From Rana temporaria (lineage: Eukaryota > Chordata > Amphibia > Anura > Ranidae), in NCBI RefSeq assembly GCF_905171775.1, contig NC_053492.1:323769645-323833644 (forward strand): a stretch of DNA of 64,000 nt. Direction: 5' to 3'. Of this stretch, positions 1 to 12,032 are shown in pieces. The first letter of the stretch is position 1. Each line of letters starts with the position of its first letter. A program made the position numbers and the translations under genes. The notes under the pieces are model-generated. The model ran no database searches, was not told the origin of the DNA, and worked only from the letters and a program-made list of their open reading frames with translations.

Positions 1-1440
<1,440 letters not shown>

Positions 1441-2940
1441 TTTTTTCTGACAGATGTTTTTTTTTTATATGTAACCCAGAGATTTACAGATCTGTGAACT
1501 TATATCGATCTTACCCCCTTCCCTACCTACCCCCCCGCCACAATCCCGCCTCCGCCCTCCCTTGACCTCTTGGTCTGGAGCAGCAGTCATCCTCTCCTTG
1601 GGAGCACACATGCCCACCCTGCTCACACGGACCCGAGGTGGAGTTCTGTATGGCGCTTGTGGTCATGTCTCCTCCAAAATTAGAGGGACAGTTCCCAAGT
1701 ATGCAGAGAATCAATGAACTCCCTTCCCCCCGCACTCACCTTACCATCATCTTTATAAACCCTTGCCCACTGCCACCCCCCTCGCCCAGTCTATTGAAGG
1801 GCCAGAAGGGAAAAGAAAGAAGGAAAAAAAAAAACACAACACACACACACACAAAGTCCCGTGTTCCTTCTTCCAGTCCTTTTCAATCCATAGGATCCTC
1901 ATTCCTATAATTTCCCTCTCTTTCTCCTCCTCCCTCCTTTCCTACTTGATCTATCCCTCTGCTACTCTTGGCCTCCCGTCCGGGCCACTCCCTGGTAATG
2001 GAATCTCCAATTTTTCACAAGAGCACGAGAGGGAGGAGTCTAGTGATGGTGTGAGGTTGAGCGTGCAGCGGGAAGTTTGAGCTCCATCCCCGCACGATGG
2101 TAAACGAGGAGACAACCAAGCCTGCTCTGCCCCCCCACGGCTGTTACTGCAGAGCATCGGGTGACGGGCGGCGTTCGTGTTTGACTACTGCTGGGCTCTT
2201 TGGTGGCTGACTGGCTGGCGGTTCTATGGACCCTTCACAGAGGCTGCAAGGAGGACGAGCACGCTGACATCCACGGCAGCCGCATTAATAGGGGGAGTTG
2301 GAACAGAGCCCCCCCCTCCTCCCCTGCAGGAGAGTGCTAGTGAACAGAGGAAGGGCTAACTTTCATTGCAGCCCTGTGTCGGTCAGTGCAGCCGCCGTAG
2401 TTCATCCATCTCTTGCGGCATCCACCTAGCACAGTCCTGTGGTAGCTGTTGCAGCTACCGAGTGTCGCTAAACGCAGAGCAGTCCCCGTTTTGTCCCCTG
2501 CCCGTATGGTACTTGGAAAAGCTTTGAGAAAGCTCTGGCAACTAGGCAACCCTGAAGTCCGGAAGCCCTGAGGAGCCTATAAACTGATCTGCCACAGTGA
2601 AATCCACGGTAAAAACCAGGAAAACTCTTCCTACATGTCCTCTGCCCCTCCTTTGCTGCTGTAATGATTTTTTTTTTTTTTTACTTTCGTCTTCAGTACA
2701 GCAATACATCCTGGGACGTTATTGAATTGGGGGTGTAACAGCATACAGAGAACGGAAGTAACTATTGTTTTTTGTCGCTGCTCGTTGCCATATTTATTGC
2801 ATTTCTATGTAAACGGTAAAAGACTGAAGGTAATTGATGCCTCATGACCAAATTTTGCAAAGAATAAAAAAAATATAAAAATACAGTGTGACATAATGAG
2901 ACACTGTAAGAGACTTTGGTGTCAAAAGGTATTAAGGAGA
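1441..2940. other. Gene-free stretch, possible L1 5' region
   Basis: No convincing coding region. 1500-1960 is pyrimidine-rich and 2000-2560 is GC-rich with many CpG. Because it lies directly upstream (on the minus strand) of the L1 ORF2 start it could be that element's 5' leader; I saw no ORF1 homology in it. Beyond 2560 it is AT-rich without recognisable features. Confidence 0.4.
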
Positions 2941-3480
2941 TCAACTGGAATAGTTGGGATTGGCAGCTGTTGATGGAATTCTACGGAACGTTAACACACA
3001 TTAATGATCTGCGGCCTCTTGTCATATTTGCTATATGGTAAATTGTTATAATAAATGGTAAAAGTGACCAGGATGGTACTAAATGCTCTACAAACAAATG
3101 GAGTAGAGCGCTATAAAAAAAACAGAGAGACACTTATAAGAGACTCAGGTGACATAAGGTATCAAGGAGATCAATCTGAATAGTTGGGACCAGTTGCGGT
3201 TTATTAAAGTTCAATAAATTTCATGACCCAGAGCAGGGGACATGCCCCCCCAGTCCGTTAAAACAGCGGAAGGTGTAATCAGAATTAGTAGCGGAAGCAC
3301 CCTTAAAATACTCACTATCCCACTCCTGTGGATACAAGAAACAGGGAAAATATAAAAGGAGATGAGGGGTAGGTCGGGAAGAGAAGGTGCAACCCCAAAG
3401 TCACCTAGTTTAAGCCTCCCACCTAATACAAGTCCAGGCTCAATGAATAAATATGTAACCCAGGCCAGTCCGGCGGAGAG
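2890..3480 (+). repeat. Two diverged direct repeats upstream of L1 ORF1
   Basis: A segment at about 2898-2955 (gagacactgtaagagac ... aatagttggg) recurs diverged at about 3125-3190, some 230 bp further on. This spacing and the position just ahead of the L1 ORF1 remains suggest tandem 5'-UTR monomers of that LINE; this is inference. Confidence 0.45.
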
Positions 3481-3990
3481 CAAGGAGAAGAAAAAAAAAA
3501 AAGGGTCAGAATAAAAGCACAGAAACTGATACAGTACTGGAGTCCAGAATGGAACTAGATTTGGAAGGAGGCCATAAACAGAGGAGAGTAGAGGAATCCC
3601 TAAACCTAGAATCACCTCCAACTAAAAACGGAAATGCAACTGATGTTCGCGGCTTTGGAAAAGTCGCTAAAAGCCGACATGACAATCCATAAAAATCTTG
3701 GCCATATGCTGGAACGAGTAGAGGAAGTGGATATATCAAAACGGCTTTTAATCTAGTGAAAGTAAAAAAATTAGAAGGTGAAATAAAAAATATAAAAAAA
3801 AGAGACCACCAGGAACAGGCATATAAAATAGAAGATCAAGAGAACAGGGACAGAAGAAAAAAATCTAAGAATCCGGGGGATGCCTGAGGCACCCCAAAAT
3901 TAAGATGTAATAGAATTAACAAAGAGGATATTTAATCCAGTAATGGACAGAGAAAATTACAAATCCAATCAAAATGAGAGGATACATAGA

Positions 3991-4666
3991 TTAACCACTT
4001 CGTTACTGAGCCTGTTTTTCAGATTCAGTGTTTACGAGACTAAAACAGTTTTTTTTGCTAGAATATTACTTAAAACCCCCAAACATTATATATATATTTT
4101 TTCTAACACCCTAGAGCAGTGATGGCGAACCTTGGCACCCCAGATGTTTTGGAACTACATTTCCCATGATGCTCATGCACTCTGTAGTGTAACTGAGCAT
4201 CATGGGAAATGTAGTTCCAAAACATCTGGGGTGCCAAGGTTCGCCATCACTGCCCTAGAGAATAAAATGGCAGTCATTGCAATACTTTTTGTCACACTGT
4301 ATTTGCGCAGCGGTCTTACAAGCGCACTTTTTTTGGAAAAAAAAACACTTTTTTGAATTAAAAAATAAAACAATAAATTTTTCCCAATTTTTTTTATATA
4401 TTGTGAAAGATAATGTTACGCCGAGTAAAATGATACCCGACGTTTAAAAAATTCTACAGGTTTTTTTAAGCTAGAGTAGGCCTAGGGCTATAATTATTGC
4501 TCTCGCTCTAACGATCGCGGCGATACCTCACTTGTGTGATTTGAACACCGTTTTCATATGCGGGCGCTACTCGCGTAAGCGTTCGCTTCTGCGCGCGAGC
4601 TCGTCGGGACGGATCGCTTTAAAAAAATTGTTTGTTTTCTTATTTATTTTATTACTTTTTACACTG

Positions 4667-4698
<32 letters not shown>

Positions 4699-5259
4699 GA
4701 TCACTTTTATTCCTATTATAAGGAATGTAAACATCCCTTGTAATAGAAAAATACATGACAGGTCCTCTTAAATATGAGATCTGGGGTAAAAAAGACCTTG
4801 GATCTCATATTTACACAAAAATGCAAGAAAAAAAAAAAAAAAATTGGAAATGTCATTTTTTCAAATGACAAAAAAAAAAAAATTTTTGCTTTAAGACGCT
4901 GGGCGGGACTGGCGTTTTGACGTCACTTCCGCCCAGCAGAGCTATGGGGACGGGTGAAGGAGATTTTTCCTTCACTCGTAACCCCGCTCAGCTGCCGAAC
5001 GGTCCCGATCTCCTCCGCTATCGACGGCTCCGGTAAGCGGCGGAGGGCGCGGGACAGCGGCGGGAGGGGGGCCCCTCTCCCACCACCGATAACGGCGATC
5101 TCGCGGCGAATCCGCCACGGAGACCGCCGTTATCGTGTACAGGACCGTCGGCACTAAAGATGGATACCTCAGTTGTGGCAGCAGCTGCTGCCGTTACTGA
5201 GATATCCATCTTTAAACACAGGACGTATTTTGACTATGGGCTGGAAACCATGTGGTTAA
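3991..5259 (+). mobile_element. piggyBac-type nonautonomous element (MITE-1, copy A)
   Basis: A 1261-bp insert flanked by TTAA on both sides (3991-3994 and 5256-5259), with ends CCACTTCG and its inverse-like CATGTGG. TTAA duplication plus CCACTT-type ends is the piggyBac signature. It holds no long ORF, several homopolymer runs, a GC-rich block at 4900-5160 and a short inverted repeat near 5160-5212. Two further copies of the family, each split by a DIRS element, lie at 11434-17402 and 34774-41616. The hAT foldback at 4117-4252 is inserted in it. Confidence 0.85.
4109..4260. mobile_element. hAT-type foldback MITE, copy 1
   Basis: A 136-bp near-palindrome (4117-4252) beginning CAGTGATGGCGAACC and ending with its inverse, flanked by a perfect 8-bp duplication CCCTAGAG (4109-4116 and 4253-4260). 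Eight-base duplications and CAGTG-type ends mark the hAT superfamily. The two other copies of the host MITE lack it and read straight through a single CCCTAGA motif (near 11470 and 41546). Confidence 0.93.
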
Positions 5260-5631
5260 GAAGGCCATGAGAAATACCACAGGTAAAAACCAAGAAATAT
5301 TATAGTGCGATTTGAAAGTTGGGAGGAAAAGAATCAAATATGGAGGAAGTTAAGAGAAAAGTCGCCAATACAATTTTAAGAAAATAACATACAAATATTT
5401 CAAGACCTCTCTCAGGAAACTTTAAAAATGAGAAGAATATTGAAACCACTCTTGGGGATCTTGCAGGAACATGGAGTACAGTACAACTGGGGTTTCCCTG
5501 CATGCCTGATTGGCAACAAAAAAAAAAAATGGGATCTCGGCAAGACTGCGATTCGTTGAAGCAGTATCTATCTCAATAGCTTCAGGCAGAAATATGTCAG
5601 ATTAAAGCTCTTGGAGCTTCAGAAAAACATA

Positions 5632-6045
5632 CAGCAATGCCTTGAAATGTAAGAAACGCGGTTTACAAGCGCTTCGCAATACAAGTTTTTTTTTTTTTAA
5701 ATCATGACTCAGTTTGCGAGCGTAGTCTGGCAAGTCAAGCAGGATTCAAACCAATGGGGTGTGCAGTACCGCATTTGGCCAGAGGTGCGGGGGCGTGGAT
5801 GAAACGCGGAGCAGGTTGGAAACACTCCTGTACCGATGGTCTCTGAGCGGCCTCAGAGTGTCTCCAGCACCCCACCACCTCTGGCCACATGCGGTACTGC
5901 GTACAATAGCAGTCACCGTGGAACAAATAGTCTGAGTTTCCATGGACTCCTATGGGGAAATTCGCTTTGATATACGAGTGCTTTGGATTACAAGCATTCT
6001 TCTGGAACAAATTATTCTTGTAATCCAAGGTACCAATGTATTGCT
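5632..6045. mobile_element. Mariner-like short inverted-repeat element (probable)
   Basis: Ends resemble one another in inverse orientation (ACAGCAATGCCTTG at the left, CCAAGGTACCAATGTATTG at the right), with AT-rich arms around a GC-rich core at 5740-5890. No ORF of its own. Assignment to the mariner type rests only on the TA-adjacent ends. Confidence 0.5.
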
Positions 6046-6515
6046 TTCTTTACAGAAAGAGTAGAGTTGCATCCTGTAGATCATCTTGTACCAAAGGTAG
6101 CGACGGCCCTTCATTTAACAGACATCTGGGCATAACCTAACTTTCCAGAAGATCACACAGGAATGTCACATGAATTGGAGTTTTTTTTTTTTAGTTCTAT
6201 AAAAGTATCTGTCCACAAACTTTCAGATCATCTAAAAGCCTTTCATCGTTTAAGCTGGAAATCATCAAAGATAAGAGGCTACTGTCTGGACTTTAGCAGG
6301 CTTGGTTGTGCATATAGGGTGAGGAGTCGTGAGCCTCCATTAGCGGTGGTTGCACACTCCACCAGAGCGGGTGCAGCCTGGTGGAGTGTGCATCTATGGA
6401 ATCCATCTGTAGAGAGGCATCATGGTGGCCCCAGCATAATTTTTCAAGCATTACATAGTGGATATGGGTGCCTTGTCAACAGTGGACTTTGGAGGAAGTC
6501 TTCTGTCCATCAAAA
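6045..6515 (+). pseudogene. DIRS-type tyrosine recombinase remnant (DIRS-6)
   Basis: Plus-strand frames match the C-terminal half of the DIRS recombinases elsewhere in the window. A PKVATALHLTDI stretch near 6090-6130 aligns to the LPKV...H..DI region; AHSTRAG near 6350-6370 carries the catalytic H-x-x-R box. A frameshifted tail near 6445-6500 (FFKHYIVDMGALSTVDFG) contains the nucleophile tyrosine region and the usual FGRKVL-like end. Stops and frameshifts mean it is not functional. No terminal repeats were found, so this is an isolated fragment of a sixth DIRS lineage. It lies antisense to TOMM20. Confidence 0.7.
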
Positions 6516-6828
6516 AAAAAAAAAAAAAAGGATTTGGCAAGCAGAACCTACCCTGACAGCTAGTTATTTATCGCTGGTATGCAGGCATGTTGGCATCTGG
6601 AAAATAGAGCTCCCCCACTACTTTTTATGCTATTCACTGGTCCTGAGGGAGTGGTCAAGAGCTAGAGTGCCATCACTAGAATGCTGCCATGGTTTGGCGG
6701 AAAACTACAGTAAGCATTTGATACAATTTTCCGTTTTCTAGAATGCTGCTAAAATTAGATCAGTCATGTAACATCTCCCAAAGGACATGGTATTTGTCAT
6801 ATATAGTGAAATGTAAAGAGTGTATTAC
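6516..6828. other. TOMM20 intron sequence downstream of exon 4
   Basis: Start of the intron after exon 4 (GTAATA at 6828-6823 on the minus strand). Apart from a poly-A run near 6513-6530 I see nothing recognisable. The terminal coding exon, expected to encode the short acidic tail of TOM20, was not found anywhere between 1 and 6828 and is presumably outside the window. Confidence 0.6.
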
Positions 6829-6971
6829 CTGGCTGATAGTTGGCAATTTAGTTAAAAGCATCTGGAAAACTTGTGGTGGAAGAGTCTGCTGTAAGACTTG
6901 AAGAAGCTGTTGAGGTTGCCCGCAAACTGCAATAGCATTTGTCAAATGATCCACACCCTTTTCAAAATCAC
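6829..6971 (-). CDS. TOMM20: TOMM20 exon 4 (TOM20 receptor, core TPR region)
   Basis: A 143-bp internal exon of the mitochondrial outer-membrane import receptor TOM20, which binds presequences of proteins entering mitochondria. On the minus strand, AG at 6973-6972 precedes the exon and GT at 6828-6827 follows it. With the single base carried over from exon 3 it encodes Gly plus 47 residues, DFEKGVDHLTNAIAVCGQPQ through KLPTISQ, almost identical to the vertebrate protein. It includes the helix pair forming the hydrophobic presequence-binding groove (QQLLQVLQQTLPPQVFQMLL). A Gln replaces the third Pro of the usual LPPPVFQ; that is the only core change I noticed. Splice sites and an intact frame argue for a functional gene, not a processed copy. 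Confidence 0.96.
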
Positions 6972-7583
6972 CTGGTTACAGAAAAACACAATAATATTTA
7001 TTTTAGTTACAATTGGAACAAAGCATAAACTAGTAATATTCTTCTAGTGATAAGGCTAGTTAAACACAAAATTTAATGTATTGATACAGGACCGCAAATA
7101 TGTGCATGCATAAAAATCTTTATCCACGTCTAATTGCACGTGTTGCAGCGCATGCACATAAAATCACTGCGCTCGGATGTAACATTTGATATTTTTAATT
7201 TTAACTCCTGTGAGCAAGAGGCTTAAAAGGTGTTCTTTAGCTATAGGATGTGTAAAATCCAGAGAATTAGAATGAGTGACATTAATTTGACATTAGGTTT
7301 TGTTTTTTTAAAGTCCGCTGACCTGCAGAAGGTGACAGTAAATATTACCAATTTCTAAAATTTGCACCAAAACTTTATTTCAATCACCAGAACTGGTCCC
7401 CGCCAACGTCTGCTGGGAAACCAGCTATTGCAGGAGTGTCAATTTCTGTACTCCCACATTCTCATTGGTTCTTCCTCCTGACCCGACATGCGCCTGCAGT
7501 GATATTAGGGGTGTTGAATATAATCGTAGCATCTATGCATCACAATTTGGGTGTCCACAATTCAGCATCGCTGCTACATCTGG
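6972..7583. other. TOMM20 intron 3, unassigned part
   Basis: AT-rich intronic DNA between exon 4 and the first MITE. No ORF with recognisable content and no clear terminal repeats. Confidence 0.6.
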
Positions 7584-8028
7584 TTTAAAAAGGGGTCTTA
7601 GAGATTTTTTTTTAAATAACAAATATGTTATACTTCACTGTGCAGCTCGTTTTGCACAGCGTCCCCAAACCTGGTCTTTTGGGTTCCCTCGGCGGATGTC
7701 TCGTCTCTCGAGCTTGCATGGTGTTGAGTTCCTGCGGGCGCGCTCCCGTGATGCAGCCCGCAGCTATTGCCGATCACTGTATCACTCAGTCCTGCCCCAG
7801 CGCACCATTGGATGGGATTGACAGCAGCGCGAGTCTATGGCTGCGCTGCTTTTAAGCCATCCAGTGTAGCCAATCAACGGTCAGAAACTAGGATGACGGG
7901 CGTGAGCGCAGGACTTTCGAGGGCTCAGGTAAGTAAAACGGGGTCTCAATATTGTCGGATGTTTTTTCACCTTAATGCATAGGGTGCATTAAGGTGAAAA
8001 AACATTTACCTTTACAACCCCCTTTAAA
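7584..8028. mobile_element. Kolobok/T2-like MITE
   Basis: Ends TTTAAAAAGGGGTC and, inverted, TTTAAAGGGGGTTGTAAAGG resemble the TTAAAG-type termini of amphibian T2 (Kolobok) MITEs. A short palindrome (CACCTTAATGCA and its inverse) sits at about 7968-8000 close to the right end. The centre is GC-rich and noncoding. Confidence 0.6.
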
Positions 8029-8146
8029 TTGATTGGCGGGTGATGTCCTCCTGACTTACCCCGCGCCCTTCTGGGAGAGCGCTCCCATCGTACTCCACTT
8101 ACAAAAGTTTTAACCTGTGTCTTATTGAATCCTGTGTTATAGTGCA

Positions 8147-8671
8147 TTAAAGTGGTTGTAAACCCTTACAGACAACTTTTCCCTACAGGTAAACCTAGAT
8201 TAAGGCTTACCTGTAGGTACCGGAAAGATCTTCTAAACCTGTCTGTATTATTCGATATTATATACGCTTGGGCCAAGGTCATCAGTGCATGCGCACTGAA
8301 GGGGGAATTCTATAGTGCCTGTGTGGTGACCGTCGGCTCCCATGGGGACCAAGAATACCGAGACCAGCAAGACTAAGTGGGCAGCCGCCGCGGCCTTGAC
8401 AACCGACAGGTCATCAGCGGAATGCCCCACTGACAGCTGATCAGTCATCAGTTGTCAAGGACACAGCGACTGCCCCCTCCATAACTAGCGATTTACTGGT
8501 TAAGGGAGCTGCGGCTTCACGCTCCTTGAACATAAGTTGCATCTAAGTCGCAATGTAAAGCCACACTGGAAATTGCATGATTTTGAAGTCACACAAGTGT
8601 GAATGGAGCCTTACAGGTAAAAACCTTAAAAAAAAAAAAAAAAAAAAAAAAATGCTACAGGGTCACTTTAA
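8147..8671. mobile_element. Kolobok/T2-like MITE
   Basis: Flanked by TTAA (8147-8150 and 8668-8671), with inverted ends AGTGGTTGTAAACCC and AGTGACCCTG. Noncoding, with a poly-A run at about 8628-8652. The TTAA target and TTAAAGYGG ends link it to the elements at 28875, 33710, 48644 and 49976. Confidence 0.7.
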
Positions 8672-9053
8672 GGCCTCAGGCACACTGTATGTTAAAATAA
8701 CGTTATAAAAAATGCCAGTAGCTTTGCAGTGAGTTTCTAAATGTTTTTGCAATAGCATTTTTTTTTGCATTTTCAGTGTTAGTTTTATTTTTTCAATGGA
8801 TAAAAAAACGTCCAAAGACACCGTGAGACGCGTTTGATCATTTATCAGCGTTTTGACAGCTGGAAAAAAAAAAAAAACACACACCTCAGAATTCACTAGT
8901 TTTGACTTTTTTTCTTAACTGCTGATAGCCCATGTGTACATAGACACATAGGATAACATGGAGAGTTTGACTGTAGAAAAAAAAAAAAACGCCTACAGCC
9001 AAAAACAGCTGCTGTAAAAACATCAAAAAACTTCCAGTGTGCATGAGGCCTAA
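8669..9053. mobile_element. Harbinger-type MITE
   Basis: Inverted ends GGCCTCAGGCACACTG and CAGTGTGCATGAGGCC match at 15 of 16 positions and are flanked by the trinucleotide TAA (8669-8671 and 9051-9053), the PIF/Harbinger target pattern. It abuts the preceding element directly, sharing its last bases. It contains several poly-A/T runs and no ORF. Confidence 0.75.
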
Positions 9054-9679
9054 AGCTTTCAATGTCCCCAGCATATATTTGCCTCTACACCATCACTCCA
9101 TTTAGCTGCAAGGAATGAGGAAAGACAGCACCATGTAAGCTCAAGTCAAATTGACAATGCGAGTGTACCCAGGGCTGTGTCTCACTCTCATAAAAACATT
9201 GCTGGGCCAATCACCAAGCAACAATGCTTTTATAGCAGCTGCATTGAGTGGGGAGAAAAGAGGAACAAGGACAATGTGATGCCGAGACCTCTGCTTTGAA
9301 GCAAACCTGTTGCTGTGTCCTGCATGTACAAAGCACAGATTTGCTGTAACTTTCTGCTTTATACATCTATTCCTGTTCAAAGTTGTACTCCTTTTCATGT
9401 CCAGGTTAAGTCAAAGAACCGCCAAAGCTTTGTTAAAAGTTCAGTCTAGAATATATTATAGCTGCACATACTGTATAGTGCAATCTATGACCAAACATTT
9501 GCCTAAATACACAGGGCTGCAGAAATTTAGTACACAACACTTGGCAACTGTATGACTTCACAGACAGCTACCAAGAGCACCCCATTTCTTTGGATCATTA
9601 AGGAGGGTGCTACAACATGGCATGCCAATATCTGAAAACGAAGAAAGTAAAAAACGAAAGCTGCAACATGACAAGTGTT
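9054..9679. other. TOMM20 intron 3, unassigned part
   Basis: Intronic DNA without recognisable genes or terminal repeats; short ORFs on both strands carry no family signature. Confidence 0.5.
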
Positions 9680-10442
9680 TTAGCGCAAAAATATCTCCTG
9701 TAAAGCACCTGAAAAATGCCTCCCCTGAAGTCCCAGTGTGAAAGCCTGAGTGCTTTCACACCGGGGGGGGGGGGGGGGGAGCGCTGCACTGGCAGGACGT
9801 CAAAAAAGTCGTCCTGCAAGCAGTAGAGCTGCACGATTGTTATAGGATCGCAATTTCCATTCAATGTGATCTCCAGGCAAGGCGGCTACTCTGGGGTAGC
9901 CGACTTTGGTAATATTCATAATATGGGTAGCTGACTCGACTGTGCTGTGGTAATATTCATACTATGTTATAAAGGTACTCTCTGACTGGGACCTTGCAGA
10001 TGACAGTCAGACAGGGAATTAAAGAGGGGCATGTGAGGAGTGGACTTAAAATACCACCAACCACTATCCCTTATAATATATTATGAATATTACCACAGCA
10101 CAGTCTGAGTCAGCTACAAAGACCTTGCATACAGGATATTAAAGGAGGACTTAAAAATACCAACCACTGTCCCTTACGAGGCTGCGCACAGATATTTTAT
10201 ATATATCTCATGTTCAGAGGCTGTAAATCTAAAAATATATATATAGAATTATGCAGCTCTAGCAAGCAGCTTCTTTGAGGTGCTTTAGGAGCGGTGTGTA
10301 CACCGCTCCTAAAGTGCCGCTGCCCATTGAAATCAATGGGCAGTGGCGCTTTTAACCCTTTATTCAGCAGCTAGCAGGGGTTAAAAGTGGCCCGCTAGCA
10401 GCCAAAAAGTGCCTCTAAAACGGCGGCGGTAGTGTGAAAGGG
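9680..10442. mobile_element. Harbinger-like MITE (type CCCTTTCACACT), split by a hAT element
   Basis: Same family as 49541-49875, in inverse orientation. Shared blocks are the end containing TGTAAAGCACCTG, the palindrome GGAGCGGTGTGTACACCGCTCC at about 10287-10308, and the terminal GTGTGAAAGGG. A poly-G run lies at about 9762-9779. The two halves are separated by the 438-bp insert at 9824-10261. Confidence 0.7.
9816..10269. mobile_element. hAT-type nonautonomous element (438 bp)
   Basis: Inverted ends TAGAGCTGCA and TGCAGCTCTA bound 9824-10261 and are flanked by a perfect 8-bp duplication GCAAGCAG (9816-9823 and 10262-10269). The second copy of the host MITE (near 49755-49765, inverse orientation) carries the same octamer once, giving the empty site. 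Internally there is an inverted repeat built on GGTAATATTCATA. No ORF. Confidence 0.92.
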
Positions 10443-10605
10443 TGTGAAGAATATTAACAGAACACCATCAATTTTATCTATGCATTCATATTGCATATAA
10501 ATCACAGTGCATGGGAATGAACAAATTCTCTGGTTTTAATATACAACGAAGACCAACAAATTCTTCTTTTTAGAAATCTACAACAAAAAATGTGATATAG
10601 ACAAC

Positions 10606-10687
10606 CTTGTCCAAGTAGTTCTTCTCCAAGTTGAATTTCTTCAAGGAAAAACTTCTGAACAGCCTCTGCGTCTTTAAGATCTGGTAA
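10606..10687 (-). CDS. TOMM20: TOMM20 exon 3 (TOM20 receptor)
   Basis: An 82-bp exon: AG at 10689-10688 precedes it and GT at 10605-10604 follows it (minus strand). It encodes 27 residues, LPDLKDAEAVQKFFLEEIQL then GEELLGQ, plus the first base of the Gly codon completed by exon 4. This is the start of the cytosolic receptor domain of TOM20, the first helix of its single TPR-like fold. Phase 0 at the 5' end fits the exon 2 end, and phase 1 at the 3' end fits exon 4. The open frame continues into the intron after GQ and then ends, as expected for a true splice donor. Confidence 0.96.
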
Positions 10688-10689
10688 CT

Positions 10690-11433
10690 GCAAGAAGAAT
10701 CAAAGTTTCACTATATTAAAATAAAACAAACCTTTTCACAAAAAGTAACTTTTCAAAAATACTTAGACACCTTTATTAAAGAACAGTTGCCACATGGGAC
10801 AATTTTGACATTTCTCTCATTTTTTTTGCTAGAAAATTACTTAGAATCACATACATACATTTTATATACAGTATATGCTAATCCAATATACAAATCAGAG
10901 GTCACCTCCCACCCGGAGTAAAAACCTCTCAGACTCTGCCCTGGGGGGGGGGGGGGTTTCCCTATATATTCCTAAAGTGTCAACCTCTTTTTTTAAATAA
11001 ATCCCCCTCTCCTGATTAACCACTACCTACGGGGACACCAATAACAGATTCTTTATTTTCAATCATTGGAATTCACATCTATAGGCGTTTTTCCCTCTTC
11101 TGTGTTAATAAAAAGATCCCATAAAGCAGGCCTCGACAAAATCTGGGCTCCAGGTCGCAATTGCGACAAGAAATTGTGACCTGGCGCCTGGGGAAGCTTA
11201 GGGCTACAGAAGGCCAAAAAGCCGTGGCCTCAATTACGTGCCGGCGCGGGGCCCGCGCCCGCCCATAATTAAGGCTGCGGCTTTGCGGCCTTCCCTGAAG
11301 GAATCCGAGGCCTGCAGAAGGAATCTAGGAGTGGCCATCTTGTGGTGGCCGTTGGCATTATAGGTTACATTACAAGTAGCAAAAACAGCAGTTCTAATGT
11401 GTTTTTTCACTGCCATCTTCTTCCCTCTAATTG
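10690..11433. other. Intron DNA and an unassigned GC-rich repeat
   Basis: 10690-11100 is AT-rich with a poly-G run near 10945-10957. 11125-11340 is GC-rich with a short inverted motif (GGTCGCAATTGCGAC) and looks like part of a dispersed repeat I cannot name. No genes. Confidence 0.4.
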
Positions 11434-11559
11434 GAACTCCCAAACATTACATTTTTTTTATTCTAACACCCTAGAAAATAAAATAGCGGTCGTTGCAATA
11501 GTTTGTCACACCGTATTTGCGCAGTGGTCTTACAAGCGCACTTTTTGGGGGGGGTAGGA

Positions 11560-11905
11560 GGATTTTTGTACTCGCCGTAAAATCCATTTCTCCGAGTTCA
11601 TGGACGGACACAGCAGCATTGACCTTCGGGTTATATATCCTTCCTTTCAGGAGAGACACTCAGAAAAAAACAGCACTTCAAGTGTTAAAACACTTCTTTC
11701 AGTACAGCACCTCCCAGGGGGTGGGTCCCCTGGGTACATCCCACTCTCTGCATCATGCAGCCCCAGTTCGTAGACAAGCAGTACAAACAAAAAGGAGGGG
11801 TGGGTGCTGTGTCCGTCCATGAACTCAGAGAAATGGATTTTACGGTGAGTACAAAAATCCTATTTTCTCTTCCGTTCATGGACGGACACAGCAGCATTGA
11901 CCTTA
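11560..11905. repeat. DIRS-1 coding-3' terminal repeat and internal complementary region
   Basis: The outer arm at 11560-11606 pairs with the inner arm at 11815-11860 (GAACTC.GAGAAATGGATTTTAC core). The right part of the inner block (about 11861-11905) continues with a second motif, TTCCGTTCATGGACGGACAC, that should be complementary to the opposite end of the element. That end is missing here. This bipartite block is the circle-junction copy characteristic of DIRS elements. Confidence 0.85.
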
Positions 11906-12032
11906 GGGACGTCCCCAAGCAGTGTCAAAAATTGAGGGGTGAAAAAAAAAAAAAAAAAACAAAAAAAAAAAACACAGCAAACCAAGCTTCAACCCAAACA
12001 AACCAGAGTTCCTCAATGGAGAAACTTCAACC

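Larger units (their letters stand above)
3480..5635 (+). mobile_element. L1-like LINE ORF1 remnant, split by a TTAA-flanked element
   Basis: Plus-strand frames at 3620-3990 give an L1 ORF1-type protein: a charged coiled-coil stretch, then the conserved LRIRGMPE motif near 3865-3890. The C-terminal ORF1 domain resumes at 5260-5630, with ETLKMRRILKPLL and YNWGFPA-like motifs. Between the halves sits the 1.26 kb element at 3995-5255. The related ORF1 on the minus strand at 25970-26560 is continuous across this point and so gives the empty site. Frames are broken by small indels. ORF1 proteins of this class are nucleic-acid chaperones that coat LINE RNA. Confidence 0.8.
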
